A stretch of 64,000 nt of DNA from Pseudomonas synxantha (GTDB taxonomy: Bacteria; Pseudomonadota; Gammaproteobacteria; Pseudomonadales; Pseudomonadaceae). Shown piece by piece: positions 25,927 through 34,651 of the stretch (positions are counted from its first letter, which is position 1; the number at the start of each line of letters is the position of its first letter). The translations under genes were made by a program, and so were the position numbers. Below the pieces are notes generated by a model, which ran no database searches, was not told the origin of the DNA, and saw nothing but the letters and a program-made list of their open reading frames with translations. The stretch is taken from contig NZ_LT629786.1 of NCBI RefSeq assembly GCF_900105675.1, positions 3,224,001 to 3,288,000 on the forward strand, read 5' to 3'.

Positions 25927-25955
25927 CTAAAGGTGGTGCGGGAAAAACGCGGGGT

Positions 25956-26696
25956 TTAACGGCGGGTGCGCGACGTGGAGCCCATGATCAAGGCCCCGAG
26001 CAGTTTTTTCACGCGGATCGGGAACAGACGTCGCCCTGCCGCTTCCGGCACCAGAATTTCGCTGAGCACGTAGCGGATGATCATTTCACAGACCAACTCC
26101 CGGTCCAGGCGAACGCCCAACCGGTCGTCCCAATCGTCGAACACGATGCTCAGGCCGTCCTGAAAACGCACGATCGAGTCATGAAAAATTCGCCGGAAGA
26201 AGCCCAGGGCGTAATCCGGCGCCACGACCAGCAGGCGTCGTGCCCGGCTTTGTTCCAGGTAATTGTCGAGGTAAGCGAACAAGGCGTTGAGGCGCGCTTC
26301 GGGGTCGGTGATCGGGCCCAGTTCCTGGGACAGCGAACTGTGGAAGCTTTCGCGCTTGTGTCGCGAAAACGTGTCCAAAAGGTCTTCTTGTGAGGCGAAA
26401 TACCGATAAAAAGTCCCCCGCGAAACCCCCGCGACCTGACACACATCGAGAATCGAAATGCGCTCGGCGCCGGACATCAACACCACTTCTTCAGTGGCCT
26501 TGAGGATATTCGCGATGGTTTCTTCCGAGCGCCGGTTCGGCTTGACCGGTGCACCGGACACGGCTTTGTTCCCGGCGCGCCGCTCGACGGGCTTGACCGC
26601 ACGGGGAGCCGCTTCTGCCACTGCGGCTTTTTTAATTTTTGGGGTTTTCGCAGCTGGCTTAGGCGTTTCGGCTTTCTGCGGCGCAGTTTTTGGCAT
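25956..26696 (-). CDS. TetR-family regulator with basic N-terminal tail
   Basis: A 246-residue regulator. The HTH is at about residues 80-105 (ISILDVCQVAGVSRGTFYRYF), followed by a helical ligand-binding domain. The first 55 residues are unusual: rich in Lys, Ala and Pro, like the histone-H1-like tails of some Pseudomonas DNA-binding proteins, and probably disordered. It is divergent from the CoA-ligase gene across 182 bp, so it likely controls that promoter and itself. It is a candidate reader of the shared TGAACA-N13-TGTTCA sites; a CoA-ester ligand would fit the neighbourhood. Confidence 0.88.
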   Translation of the reverse strand: MPKTAPQKAETPKPAAKTPKIKKAAVAEAAPRAVKPVERRAGNKAVSGAPVKPNRRSEETIANILKATEEVVLMSGAERISILDVCQVAGVSRGTFYRYFASQEDLLDTFSRHKRESFHSSLSQELGPITDPEARLNALFAYLDNYLEQSRARRLLVVAPDYALGFFRRIFHDSIVRFQDGLSIVFDDWDDRLGVRLDRELVCEMIIRYVLSEILVPEAAGRRLFPIRVKKLLGALIMGSTSRTRR

Positions 26697-26783
26697 GGAT
26701 TGGCAGGCTCATGAAGAGAAAAGATGGCCAACATTAGCACAGGATCTATGCATAAATAACACAACATGTTCAACTTATTCCTA

Positions 26784-26808
26784 AAGACATTTTATTAGTT
26801 TGTATTTA
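26784..26808. promoter_or_regulatory. Weak operator-like site C in the TetR/ligase divergent region
   Basis: AAGACA-N13-TATTTA has the same left half as site E and the same spacing but a poor right half. A separate perfect 8-bp palindrome, AACATGTT, lies nearby at 26763-26770. Either could be the TetR operator. Confidence 0.3.
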
Positions 26809-26878
26809 GAATCAAATTCTCTCACCAAAATAAAATCAGGTAACCCCTTCGCTGCGGGCGCCTAAACGGAGAACCGAT

Positions 26879-28510
26879 ATGGGTAGCACTGGAAATCCCG
26901 AGACCTGGGCCGTCGGAGATCGAGACACGGTCATCGATGCGCTTGAACGTGCAGTGGCAAGGCATCCAGACAAAATATTGCTGGATTTCAGTGGTGAGTT
27001 ATACACATACGCCGAGGTTGACTCACTTTCCACAAAAATGGCCAATGCGCTCACGGTGCTGGGGGTCAAGGCCGGTGAAACCGTACTGACGATGCTGGAC
27101 AACAACATCGACGCGGTAACCACCTGGCTCGCGATCAACAAGTTGTGCGCGGTCAGCGTGCCCATCAACACGGCGCTCAAGGGCGAGTTTCTGCGACATC
27201 AGATCGCCGATACCGGCACTTCGGTGGTGATTTGCGAAGCCGCTTACCTGGCGCGTATCACGCCGCTGGCGGAACAACTGCATGACGTGCACCACATTCT
27301 CCATCGCGGCCTGCTGCAGAACGCTCCAGACTGTCGGATTCGCATCGCGCCGCTGGATGCGTTTCGTGGCCACGATGCCACCCCGCTGCCGACCAAACCG
27401 CAGCCATCCGACCTTGCCTGCCTGATCTACACCTCCGGCACCACCGGCGCATCTAAGGGCTGCATGATCAGCTACAACTTCATGTGCAACCTGGCGCGCC
27501 TGCAATTGCGTGCCGGGCCGGCCAGCGCCGATGACATCACCATCACCCCGCTGCCGTTGTTCCATATGAACGCGCTGTGCGTGTCGATCATTGCCAGCAT
27601 CCTGGTGGGTGCGCGGGCGGCAATCCTGCCACGGTTCTCGGTGTCGAACTTCTGGCCGGAAGTGGAACGCTCGGGTGCCACCATCGCCTCGATCCTCGGC
27701 GGCATGGGCGGCCTGCTGGCACAAGCGCCGGATAACGATGCGATGCTGCGCTGCGTCGGGCAGATCCATACCGCGCGTGGCAACCCTTACACCGAAGAGA
27801 CCAAGCAGCTCTGGCGCGAACGTTTCGGCACGCGGCTGGTTGGCGGCAATGGCTACGGCCTTACCGAAGCGTGCGTGATCACTTCCCTGGCGGCCGGCGA
27901 ATACGCCGCACCGGGTTCGTCAGGCAAACGCATTGCCGACTTTGACGTGCGCATCGTTGATGAATTCGACCAGGAGTTGCCCGCCAACTGCGCCGGCGAG
28001 ATCGTGGTACGCCCGCTGCGCCCGGACATCATGTTCCAGGGTTACTGGAAGCGTCCCGAAGACACCCAAAAATTGATGCGCAACATGTGGTTCCACAGCG
28101 GCGACATCGGCAAGTTCGACGACGAGGGTTTTTTCTACTTCGTCGACCGCAAAAAGGATTACCTGCGGCGCCGTGGCGAAAACATCTCCAGCTTCGAGAT
28201 GGAAGCTGCGTTCGCGGTTCACCCTGCACTGGCGGAAGTGGCGGTGCACGCGGTGCCATCCGACAAGGGCGAGGACGATGTGAAAGTCACGGCGGTGTTG
28301 CATGAAGGCGCAGCGCTGCAGCCCGAAGATCTGTTCCAGTGGGCGACGGATTCGGTGCCTTACTATGCCCTGCCGCGCTACATCGAGTTTCGCAGCAGCT
28401 TGCCGAAAAACCCTCAGGGCCGGGTGCTCAAGTATTTGCTGCGGGACGAAGGCAAGACCGCGACCACCTGGGACCTGGAAACCACATCTATCGTGGTCTC
28501 CAAGAAATAG
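26879..28510 (+). CDS. Acyl-CoA synthetase (AMP-binding family)
   Basis: A 543-residue adenylate-forming ligase that activates a carboxylic acid to its CoA thioester. The P-loop motif is IYTSGTTGASKGCMIS, the A4/A5 region NGYGLTEACV, the A7 motif SGDIGKFDDEGFFYFVDRKK, A8 YLRRRGENISSFEME, and the catalytic Lys stands in NPQGRVLKY near the C-terminus. It is expected to activate the substrate carboxyl or a ring-degraded acid before beta-oxidation. The start follows GGAGA. It is the only plus-strand gene in this part and is divergent from TetR. Confidence 0.93.
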   Translation: MGSTGNPETWAVGDRDTVIDALERAVARHPDKILLDFSGELYTYAEVDSLSTKMANALTVLGVKAGETVLTMLDNNIDAVTTWLAINKLCAVSVPINTALKGEFLRHQIADTGTSVVICEAAYLARITPLAEQLHDVHHILHRGLLQNAPDCRIRIAPLDAFRGHDATPLPTKPQPSDLACLIYTSGTTGASKGCMISYNFMCNLARLQLRAGPASADDITITPLPLFHMNALCVSIIASILVGARAAILPRFSVSNFWPEVERSGATIASILGGMGGLLAQAPDNDAMLRCVGQIHTARGNPYTEETKQLWRERFGTRLVGGNGYGLTEACVITSLAAGEYAAPGSSGKRIADFDVRIVDEFDQELPANCAGEIVVRPLRPDIMFQGYWKRPEDTQKLMRNMWFHSGDIGKFDDEGFFYFVDRKKDYLRRRGENISSFEMEAAFAVHPALAEVAVHAVPSDKGEDDVKVTAVLHEGAALQPEDLFQWATDSVPYYALPRYIEFRSSLPKNPQGRVLKYLLRDEGKTATTWDLETTSIVVSKK

Positions 28511-28529
28511 GCGCTACGGCAACATCAGA

Positions 28530-28558
28530 AAAAGCGCGGCACTCGCCGCGCTATTTTT
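28530..28558. terminator. Bidirectional terminator between convergent genes
   Basis: AGCGCGGC pairs with GCCGCGCT around ACTC, with an A tract on the left and ATTTTT on the right. It serves both the ligase (plus) and the SDR (minus). Confidence 0.85.
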
Positions 28559-28570
28559 ATCGCGCCAGGC

Positions 28571-29371
28571 TCAGTATTCCCGCACCGGCACCGCTTTGGG
28601 GCGGGAGTTGTAGCCGGGCAAATGCAGCCCACCGTCCACGTGGATGGTTTCCCCAGTGATATAGCGCGACATCTCCGACGCCAGGAAGACCACGGCCGGG
28701 CCGATATCAGCCTCTGGCTCGCCACAGCGACCCAATGGACGCATCGAGGCAGACATTTCGGCAAAACCCGGGTTTTCCGCCGCAAGCTTGTGGAACGTCG
28801 CGCCCATGGCGGTCGGCGCTATGGCGTTGACGCGTACATTGAAGCGTCCCCACTCCGATGCCGCGCTGCGCGTCAGCCCGACGATCGCCGCTTTCGCAGT
28901 GTTGTAGTCGCCATGCAGCCAGGCGCCGATTTCAACATCGATGGAGTAAAAGTTGACGATCTTGCCACCGCCGCGCGCCTTCATGTGCGGCAGCGCGGCA
29001 CGCATCGCCCACCAGGCCGCCCACACGGTGGAACCCAAGGTCTGTTCAAGCATCGCATCGGTCTTGTCTTCCAACAGCACATTGGGCGTGGGGGCGAAGG
29101 CATTGTTGATGAGGATATCCAGGCCGCCGAATTCATCCACCGCCAACTGCACGGCCGCCTCGACCTGCGCCTTGACGCACACGTCGGTCTTGATGAACAC
29201 CGCCCTGGCGCCCAGGGCCTTGAGCTCGGCGACAACGGCTTCGCCACTGGCGACATCCAGCTCCGCCACCACGACTGCCGCCCCCTCTTTAGCGAAATTG
29301 AGCGCAATACCGCGGCCAATGCCGCCCCCTGCGCCAGTGATCAGCGCGACCTGTTCGGTTAGCAGTGCCAT
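28571..29371 (-). CDS. Short-chain dehydrogenase/reductase (SDR 1)
   Basis: A 266-residue NAD(P)-dependent oxidoreductase. The start at 29371 is chosen over a TTG-adjacent longer frame because GGAG stands six bases upstream. Motifs: TGAGGGIGRG (cofactor), NNAF, and the active-site YNTAK with Ser in VNFYS. The C-terminus ends with a longer tail (LPGYNSRPKAVPVREY). It likely oxidises a hydroxyl introduced by a P450 or hydratase. The promoter region is shared with the divergent DUF2889 gene and contains the best operator-like site, D. Confidence 0.92.
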   Translation of the reverse strand: MALLTEQVALITGAGGGIGRGIALNFAKEGAAVVVAELDVASGEAVVAELKALGARAVFIKTDVCVKAQVEAAVQLAVDEFGGLDILINNAFAPTPNVLLEDKTDAMLEQTLGSTVWAAWWAMRAALPHMKARGGGKIVNFYSIDVEIGAWLHGDYNTAKAAIVGLTRSAASEWGRFNVRVNAIAPTAMGATFHKLAAENPGFAEMSASMRPLGRCGEPEADIGPAVVFLASEMSRYITGETIHVDGGLHLPGYNSRPKAVPVREY

Positions 29372-29396
29372 GAGCCACTCCATTTTTTGTTTTTAG

Positions 29397-29421
29397 TGAA
29401 CATTTTTGGTTATAGTGTTCA
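29397..29421. promoter_or_regulatory. Operator-like site D (perfect TGAACA-N13-TGTTCA)
   Basis: The only site in which both half-sites are perfect and symmetric. It lies 26 bp from the SDR start and 53 bp from the DUF2889 start, so it can control both divergent genes. Confidence 0.7.
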
Positions 29422-29473
29422 AATATAACCGATTTCTTACGCCTGAACAGCTGTAGTACAAAGGATATTGAGG

Positions 29474-30229
29474 ATGACTGCATTTCGCCGCCGCGTGGAT
29501 ATCATCGCCAGCCGCCGCCATGGCTCTGGTGAAGTGCGCGCCGCCCTGGAAGACGACTTTCACCACTTTCGCGTTTGGGTCCGGCATGCAGACGCCACAG
29601 TCATCGCCATCGGTGGCGAAGCGCTGCGGTATCCGTACTCGATGTGCCCGCAGGCTTGCGATCAATTACAGCAGTTGGTTGGCATGCCGCTGGATCGCGT
29701 GGCGCATTCGGTCACCCGGCAAACCGACGCCAGCCATCAGTGCACCCATTTGCTCGATCTGGCCGGCCTGGCCATTGCCACCGCAGCACGCGGCACCACC
29801 GCGCGACGCTATGACATCCAGGTGGACCGCCGCGTCAATCAGCGTACACGCCCCACGCTGGTACGGGATAACCATGAGGAACTGGTCTGGGAAGTCAACG
29901 GTGCCCTGATCGAAGGGCCCTCCCCCTACGCCGGTGTCAACTTGCGTGAAGGCATGGCGCGCTGGGCGCTGGCGACCCTTAACGAAGAAGCCGCAGAGGC
30001 GGCGCTGCTGTTGCGGCGTTGCACGCTGATTTCGATGGGCCGAGCATTCAACCTCGATGACCAGGCACACGCCGAGAACAGCAACCGGTGTTACAGCCAG
30101 CAGGCGGTGAGGGCCGAACAGGCCCTGCGGATAAAAGGTTCGACCCTGGATTTCAGCGACCGACGAGAACGCCTGTGCGCCGACGACCAGGCATGGCTGC
30201 AAGCGGTCAATGCACGTCCTGTGCATTGA
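29474..30229 (+). CDS. DUF2889-family protein
   Basis: A 251-residue protein. The N-terminal half carries the DUF2889 pattern: RRRVDIIASR, LEDDFHHFRVWVRHADATV, RYPYSMCPQACDQL and SHQCTHLLDLAGLA. Conserved Cys and His residues in those last blocks could bind metal. Its biochemical role is unknown, but members recur beside aromatic and polycyclic catabolic genes. The ATG at 29474 follows AAGGA at eight bases. It runs convergent to the dioxygenase beta subunit with a 9-bp gap. Confidence 0.85.
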   Translation: MTAFRRRVDIIASRRHGSGEVRAALEDDFHHFRVWVRHADATVIAIGGEALRYPYSMCPQACDQLQQLVGMPLDRVAHSVTRQTDASHQCTHLLDLAGLAIATAARGTTARRYDIQVDRRVNQRTRPTLVRDNHEELVWEVNGALIEGPSPYAGVNLREGMARWALATLNEEAAEAALLLRRCTLISMGRAFNLDDQAHAENSNRCYSQQAVRAEQALRIKGSTLDFSDRRERLCADDQAWLQAVNARPVH

Positions 30230-30238
30230 CCCTGTGCC

Positions 30239-30814
30239 TTAGAGAAACACCGCCAGGTTTGGCGTACCCAAGACCGCCTGGTCGAGAATGACCTCACGGC
30301 GCGCCAGCTTGAACCCGGTTTCACCCAGGCGCAGCACATCACGACGTTCGCCACTGATGACATCGACATGAGTGTCCTTGAAGCGGCTGCGGGTCAGCAG
30401 CAGATAGCTGGTCACCACGAACTCATCCGGCTTGGCGGTTTCCTCGACGAACACGTTGGTCACCAGACGACGCGTACGCGAGGGCGGATCTTCGGCCCAG
30501 GCGCTTTTGCCGGACAGGCGCAACACCCGGCCCATGATCGAACGATAATCGTCGTGGTAATGCTGCACCGTACGCACGATGGTGGTTTTCAGCTCGGCGG
30601 CCAGGCGCGTCTGGCGCAATGGCACGGTGTACACCAAGTCGGTATCCAGGCGCTCGGACCATTCCTGCAGGCGGATCTGGTCGAGCAGCGTGGCTTCCTC
30701 GTACAGAAAGGTCACCACGTCGTTATAGATCGGCGAACCCACCGGCACCCGTTTGGTGCCCACCGGAGAACCCGGCTGGATGTCTTCCTCGCCGCGTTGT
30801 TGAACCTGAGCCAT
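30239..30814 (-). CDS. ditA2: Ring-hydroxylating dioxygenase beta subunit
   Basis: A 191-residue small subunit of the SnoaL/cystatin fold. Typical features are FLYEEATLLDQIRLQEWSERLDTDLVYTVPLRQ, the central RTRRLVTNVFVEET, and SGERRDVLRL. It forms alpha3beta3 hexamers with the alpha subunit encoded 87 bp upstream and has mainly a structural role. The start follows GAGGAAA. The symbol is assigned by context with the alpha subunit and the unusual ferredoxin. Confidence 0.87.
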   Translation of the reverse strand: MAQVQQRGEEDIQPGSPVGTKRVPVGSPIYNDVVTFLYEEATLLDQIRLQEWSERLDTDLVYTVPLRQTRLAAELKTTIVRTVQHYHDDYRSIMGRVLRLSGKSAWAEDPPSRTRRLVTNVFVEETAKPDEFVVTSYLLLTRSRFKDTHVDVISGERRDVLRLGETGFKLARREVILDQAVLGTPNLAVFL

Positions 30815-30901
30815 GAGTCATTTCCTCACTGTTATTGTTGTGCTGATAGAGAGCGCTGCCAGCGAGCGCGGCCTGCAAGGGCCGCGCCGCCTGGCACGGG
30901 C

Positions 30902-32302
30902 TTACTGCTCGTCCGAAGCCGTCATCAATTCATGCCAGTACAACCACCAGTGCCATTGGGTGTCGTCCTTGGTGAAGCCTTCGTTGACGATCCCTGGGCC
31001 CGGCCAGCCTTCCGGCGCACCGGTTTCAAAGCAGGCCTGGTATTTGAGCGTGCTCTTGCGGCCCATGGCGCCTTTGGCGGCCAGGGTCATGTGCGGCCAG
31101 GTGTCGGAGTCATCCTGTTCAACCATGCCCGACGTGCCGAACAGCTGAATGGTCTGCTTGAGCATTTTGTCGCGCAGTTCCGGCGAAGCGTCCTTCTCGG
31201 CGAACACCCAGTTGACGAATTCCAGCTGGTCCGGCCCACGCGGCACGTAGGCGTGCAAGGTCATGGAGCCGACTACGCTGCCGTCCGGCTGCGGGATGTA
31301 GACAAAGCCGAAGAGAATGTTCGGGAACATCCCACCCACTTGCGGGGGCATGGTGGTGAGGACTTTCAGTTGATCCTCGCTGAGGTTGCGCGCCAACTGT
31401 TCAACCATGTCGGCGGTCATGCCGGCCGGAGGCAGTGCCTGGAGTTTCTGCTCCACGCTCAACTCCGCCGGATCGAGCCCGGTGAGGCGCTTGATCTTGC
31501 GCGCCAGGTCGATGCAGCGCAGCGCATGGCCATGGGGCGAGCTGATCTCAACGCCGATCATCTCCGGGCTCAGGTCGGCGGTCTCGCCTTCACCTTTCTT
31601 GGCATAGTTGCCCACTTCACCCAACCAGCGGTGCAGCGTCAGGGTGTGAAAGCCATCGGCAGCCGATTGCTCGCCGGCGGTTTTCCAGTTGGCGTTGACC
31701 ACGAAGCGCTGCGGCGGGCCAAGCACTTCCATGCCCTTGTCCGAACGGCAAAAGAGCATGTCGTAATACCACTTGGCGTCACCGAGGAACTCGTCGAACG
31801 AAGGCCCGTCGATGTTCCAGGTAGCGAATACCAGGCCGCCGTACAACGTGACCCGGGCCTTCTTCAGGCCCAGCTCTTCCTTGGGCAGCGTCTTGCCGTG
31901 CATGCATTCGCGCTCGACCGGCGAACCGACGAAGTCACCGTTGGGACGGAAGGCCCAGCCGTGATAGATGCATTTATGAATTTGCGTGTTGCCGCAGTCA
32001 GCGGTGCTGATGCGCATACCACGGTGCGGGCAGACGTTAAGCGTGACGAAGACTTCGCCTTCTTTGCCGCGCGCAACAATGACCGAATCGGAGCCCAGGT
32101 CACGCACCATGAAATCCCCGGAATTCGGAATTTCCGACTCGTGCCCCAGCAGCACCCAAATCTTGCCGAAGATCTTCTCCATCTCCAGGTCGTAAATCTC
32201 GCGGTCAGACAACACGCGCATCTGTACTTCACGGCTGGAGGGGTAGATGAGGTCAGAGACCTTGGTTCCATCAGACAACACGGGGCTTGTTATTGTTAGC
32301 AT
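30902..32302 (-). CDS. ditA1: Ring-hydroxylating dioxygenase alpha subunit (diterpenoid type)
   Basis: A 466-residue catalytic subunit. The Rieske [2Fe-2S] ligands are Cys91, His93, Cys111 and His114 (CPHRG and CIYHGW). The mononuclear iron ligands are His219 and His224, with bridging Asp216 (NWKTAGEQSAADGFH). It is predicted to dihydroxylate an aromatic ring; in P. abietaniphila the DitA dioxygenase acts on ring C of 7-oxodehydroabietate. The match to DitA1 rests on the surrounding genes (beta subunit, [3Fe-4S]-type ferredoxin, extradiol dioxygenase, IclR), not on an alignment. The start has a strong AGGAGG, and operator-like site E lies 49 bp upstream. Confidence 0.9.
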   Translation of the reverse strand: MLTITSPVLSDGTKVSDLIYPSSREVQMRVLSDREIYDLEMEKIFGKIWVLLGHESEIPNSGDFMVRDLGSDSVIVARGKEGEVFVTLNVCPHRGMRISTADCGNTQIHKCIYHGWAFRPNGDFVGSPVERECMHGKTLPKEELGLKKARVTLYGGLVFATWNIDGPSFDEFLGDAKWYYDMLFCRSDKGMEVLGPPQRFVVNANWKTAGEQSAADGFHTLTLHRWLGEVGNYAKKGEGETADLSPEMIGVEISSPHGHALRCIDLARKIKRLTGLDPAELSVEQKLQALPPAGMTADMVEQLARNLSEDQLKVLTTMPPQVGGMFPNILFGFVYIPQPDGSVVGSMTLHAYVPRGPDQLEFVNWVFAEKDASPELRDKMLKQTIQLFGTSGMVEQDDSDTWPHMTLAAKGAMGRKSTLKYQACFETGAPEGWPGPGIVNEGFTKDDTQWHWWLYWHELMTASDEQ

Positions 32303-32350
32303 GCTTGCCTCCTACTCTTGGCTTCACGGCGGTAAGCCGCAAGATAATAT

Positions 32351-32375
32351 AAGACACTTTTCAGATTTGTGTATA
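32351..32375. promoter_or_regulatory. Operator-like site E (AAGACA-N13-TGTATA)
   Basis: It lies 49 bp upstream of the dioxygenase alpha start. Its ACACTTTTC core is identical to site F. The right half is weaker (TGTATA). Confidence 0.5.
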
Positions 32376-32420
32376 CTAAATTCACGCACAATTTGTGGGT
32401 GAAATCACTCGAATCCGCTT

Positions 32421-33416
32421 TCACTGGGCAGGCTTTAGGCCCACTTGGGTACGCAGTACGCCGATACCGTCAATTTCCAGCTCAACCACATCACCGCGTT
32501 TCAGATACCGCAACTGCTCCAGGCCGCAACCGTTACCCACGGTGCCGGAACCCAGGAACTCACCGGCGTGAAGCGTTTCATCACGCGAAACGTGGGCGAT
32601 CACATCTTCAAATTGCCAGCGCATGTCACGGGTATTGCCACGCCCCCATTCCTCACCATTGACCCGGGCAATCATGTTCAGGTCATAGGGGTCGCCCAGC
32701 TCATCAGCGGTGACCAGGCACGGGCCCATGATGTTCGCCGTATCGAAGTCCTTGCTTTTGGCCGGCCCGAGCATCCCGGGCATTTCCAGGGCCTGGGCAT
32801 CGCGGGCGCTCATGTCGTTGAAAATCGTGTAGCCGACGATGTGTCCGCGGGCCGCCTCGCGGCTGATGTCCTTGCCACGCTTGCCGATGTAGCAGCCGAA
32901 CTCCAACTCGAAATCCAGCGCCCGGGTGAAGCTCGGCCATTGGAATTCATCATCGATACCGACCACCGCAAAGCGGTTGCCCTTGTAGTAGATCGGTTGC
33001 TCGTTGAAGGTCTCGATCACGCGGTCATCGGCGCGGGTGTTCATGGCTTTCAAGGTGGCTTCTGGGTCGTCGGTACGCAGGGCGCGCGCGCGACGGGCGG
33101 CGGCGAAGCTCTGGCGCAGGTGCAGTTCGAAGCAGGAGCAGTCACGCATTTGCGGTGGCGGCTGGATCGGTGCGCGCAGCTTCACATGGGCACGCTCCAG
33201 CACCGCGTCGGCCGGTGCTTTGGCCAGCAGGCCACGCGCCAGCTCCAACGCCGGCTCGCCAGCCTCCACCAGCCCGAGAATGCTGCCCAGCGCCGCGCTG
33301 TCACGCCCTTGCACCGCGCGGTAGGCGCGTTGCAGGTCCAGCACCTGCTGATCGTCGTTGAACAAGGCTCCCGCGCGATCAATGCCCTCGGCATCGGTGT
33401 AGGTCACCAGCCTCAT
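32421..33416 (-). CDS. Fumarylacetoacetate hydrolase-fold protein (2 of 3)
   Basis: A 331-residue FAH-fold enzyme, longer at the N-terminus than the other two. Metal-binding acids are in FELEFGCYIG and the family blocks FNDMSARDAQ and GSGTVGNGCG are clear. It includes an insert, PIYYKGNRFAVVG, common in homologues that act on ring-fission acids. Its start overlaps the stop of the SDR before it by 4 bp. It probably hydrolyses or hydrates the product of extradiol cleavage; which of the three FAH proteins acts at which step is unknown. Confidence 0.9.
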   Translation of the reverse strand: MRLVTYTDAEGIDRAGALFNDDQQVLDLQRAYRAVQGRDSAALGSILGLVEAGEPALELARGLLAKAPADAVLERAHVKLRAPIQPPPQMRDCSCFELHLRQSFAAARRARALRTDDPEATLKAMNTRADDRVIETFNEQPIYYKGNRFAVVGIDDEFQWPSFTRALDFELEFGCYIGKRGKDISREAARGHIVGYTIFNDMSARDAQALEMPGMLGPAKSKDFDTANIMGPCLVTADELGDPYDLNMIARVNGEEWGRGNTRDMRWQFEDVIAHVSRDETLHAGEFLGSGTVGNGCGLEQLRYLKRGDVVELEIDGIGVLRTQVGLKPAQ

Positions 33417-34114
33417 ACGCGGCCACTCACCGGCAACAGCGCGCCGGTCACCGCTGCCGCGTCATCCGACAACAGGAACGCCACCACCGCTGCCAGCGCC
33501 TCGGGTGTAACCCAGCGGCTGCTGTCGGCGTCGGGCATATCGGCGCGGTTGGTCGGTGTATCGATAATGCTCGGCAACACCGCATTCACGGTCACGCCAC
33601 GGTCTTTCAGTTCTTCCGCCAGGGCTTCGGTAAAGCGTGCCACGCCGGCCTTGGAGGCGGCGTACGCGCCCATGCCGGCCGACGCCTTGACCGAGGCCAG
33701 CGCGCCAATGTTGACGATGCGCCCGGCGTTGCCCGCCACCAGGTGCGCCAGCGCCGATTGGGCGCTGACCACGGCAGTGCGCAGATTGATCTGGTACAGG
33801 CGGTCCCAGGTCTCCAACTGCCCTTCCTCGACCGTCTCCCAGGCAAAGCCGCCCGCCACGTTGACCAGGCCGTCAATGCCGCCCCACTGCGCGGCGACCC
33901 GTTCAAAGGCAACGCCGGCCGACGCTGCCGACGTCAGGTCTACCCCATCCAGGCACAGCAAGCCTTGTGTGTCCAACAGCGTGGCAGGTGCCTCACTGCG
34001 ATCGAGCAAGGCCACCTGCGCACCGCGCGCCAGTAAATACTTGCCCAGCGTGCTGCCCAACACACCGAACCCACCGGTGACGACTATCCTCTTGCCCTGT
34101 AATGGCTGGGACAT
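33413..34114 (-). CDS. Short-chain dehydrogenase/reductase (SDR 2)
   Basis: A 233-residue SDR. The cofactor motif is TGGFGVLGS and the active site reads GALASV...YAASK. The start follows AGAGGA. This short SDR precedes an FAH hydrolase in a two-gene operon. A cis-dihydrodiol dehydrogenase role (forming a catechol from the dioxygenase product) is plausible but not distinguishable from other alcohol oxidations. Site F lies 66 bp upstream, shared with the divergent DUF35 gene. Confidence 0.9.
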   Translation of the reverse strand: MSQPLQGKRIVVTGGFGVLGSTLGKYLLARGAQVALLDRSEAPATLLDTQGLLCLDGVDLTSAASAGVAFERVAAQWGGIDGLVNVAGGFAWETVEEGQLETWDRLYQINLRTAVVSAQSALAHLVAGNAGRIVNIGALASVKASAGMGAYAASKAGVARFTEALAEELKDRGVTVNAVLPSIIDTPTNRADMPDADSSRWVTPEALAAVVAFLLSDDAAAVTGALLPVSGRV

Positions 34115-34179
34115 AGCGCAATCCTCTTGTTGTTTTTAGTGCGCGAACAGTCGATTCGCGCATTCACTACGGCGAATAT

Positions 34180-34204
34180 ATGACACTTTTCGAAAATATG
34201 TTCA
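34180..34204. promoter_or_regulatory. Operator-like site F (ATGACA-N13-TGTTCA)
   Basis: It lies in the divergent region between SDR 2 (66 bp) and the DUF35 gene (49 bp). The right half-site is perfect and the centre contains the palindrome TTTTCGAAAA. Confidence 0.6.
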
Positions 34205-34252
34205 AATGATACCGTACGACTTCGAGTCAAACACTTCGCAGCGGACTACGTC

Positions 34253-34651
34253 ATGCCTAGAAAACTTCCCGCACTCAACGCCGATAACCGCGCCTTCTGG
34301 CAAGGCGGTGAACAGGGCACCTTGTTCGCTCACCATTGCGCGGCGTGCAGCCTGTACTTTCACCCGCCCGCCCCACTCTGCCCGCATTGCGCCAGCCTTG
34401 ACGTGGCGCCCAGGGCGGTGAGCGGCAAGGGCAAGGTGCTCAGTTACACCGTCAACCACCAACCCTGGACGCCGGGGCTGGAGGTGCCGTATGTGGTGGC
34501 GATCATCGAACTGGTGGAACAGGCCGGCTTGCAGTTCGTCAGCAATGTGGTGGGCATGCCAGTTGATGAAGTGCACATCGACATGCCGGTGCGGGTCAGC
34601 TTCCTCAATATCGAGGATGTGTGGTTGCCTCTGTTCGAGAAGGATCAATGA
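34253..34651 (+). CDS. DUF35 OB-fold zinc-ribbon protein, probable aldolase partner
   Basis: A 132-residue protein with a rubredoxin-like zinc ribbon (Cys29, Cys32, Cys43, Cys46) followed by an OB-fold domain (VLSYTVNHQPWTPGL...VPYVVAIIEL). In steroid degraders a DUF35 domain pairs with the thiolase-fold aldolase Ltp2 and is needed for activity. Here the thiolase-fold gene follows with a one-base overlap, so the pair probably forms such a complex. Confidence 0.9.
   Translation: MPRKLPALNADNRAFWQGGEQGTLFAHHCAACSLYFHPPAPLCPHCASLDVAPRAVSGKGKVLSYTVNHQPWTPGLEVPYVVAIIELVEQAGLQFVSNVVGMPVDEVHIDMPVRVSFLNIEDVWLPLFEKDQ

Larger units (their letters stand above)
25610..25955. other. Intergenic promoter region between two minus-strand units
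   Basis: An AT-rich block (about 25715-25785) with site B serves as promoter region of the amidohydrolase operon. The TetR terminator lies at 25902-25926. No gene is visible; the purine-rich stretch at 25815-25860 has no clear role. Confidence 0.5.

Noticed and set aside
26763-26770. AACATGTT as the TetR operator
   Set aside because: Only 8 bp and of a kind expected by chance in AT-rich DNA; kept only as an alternative to weak site C.
30368-32299. A 643-codon plus-strand frame opposite the dioxygenase subunits
   Set aside because: It covers genes with intact Rieske and iron ligands on the other strand and shows no domain of its own.
32445-34139. A 564-codon plus-strand frame opposite the FAH and SDR genes
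   Set aside because: It is a shadow of two well-supported minus-strand genes; its product is low in recognisable structure.
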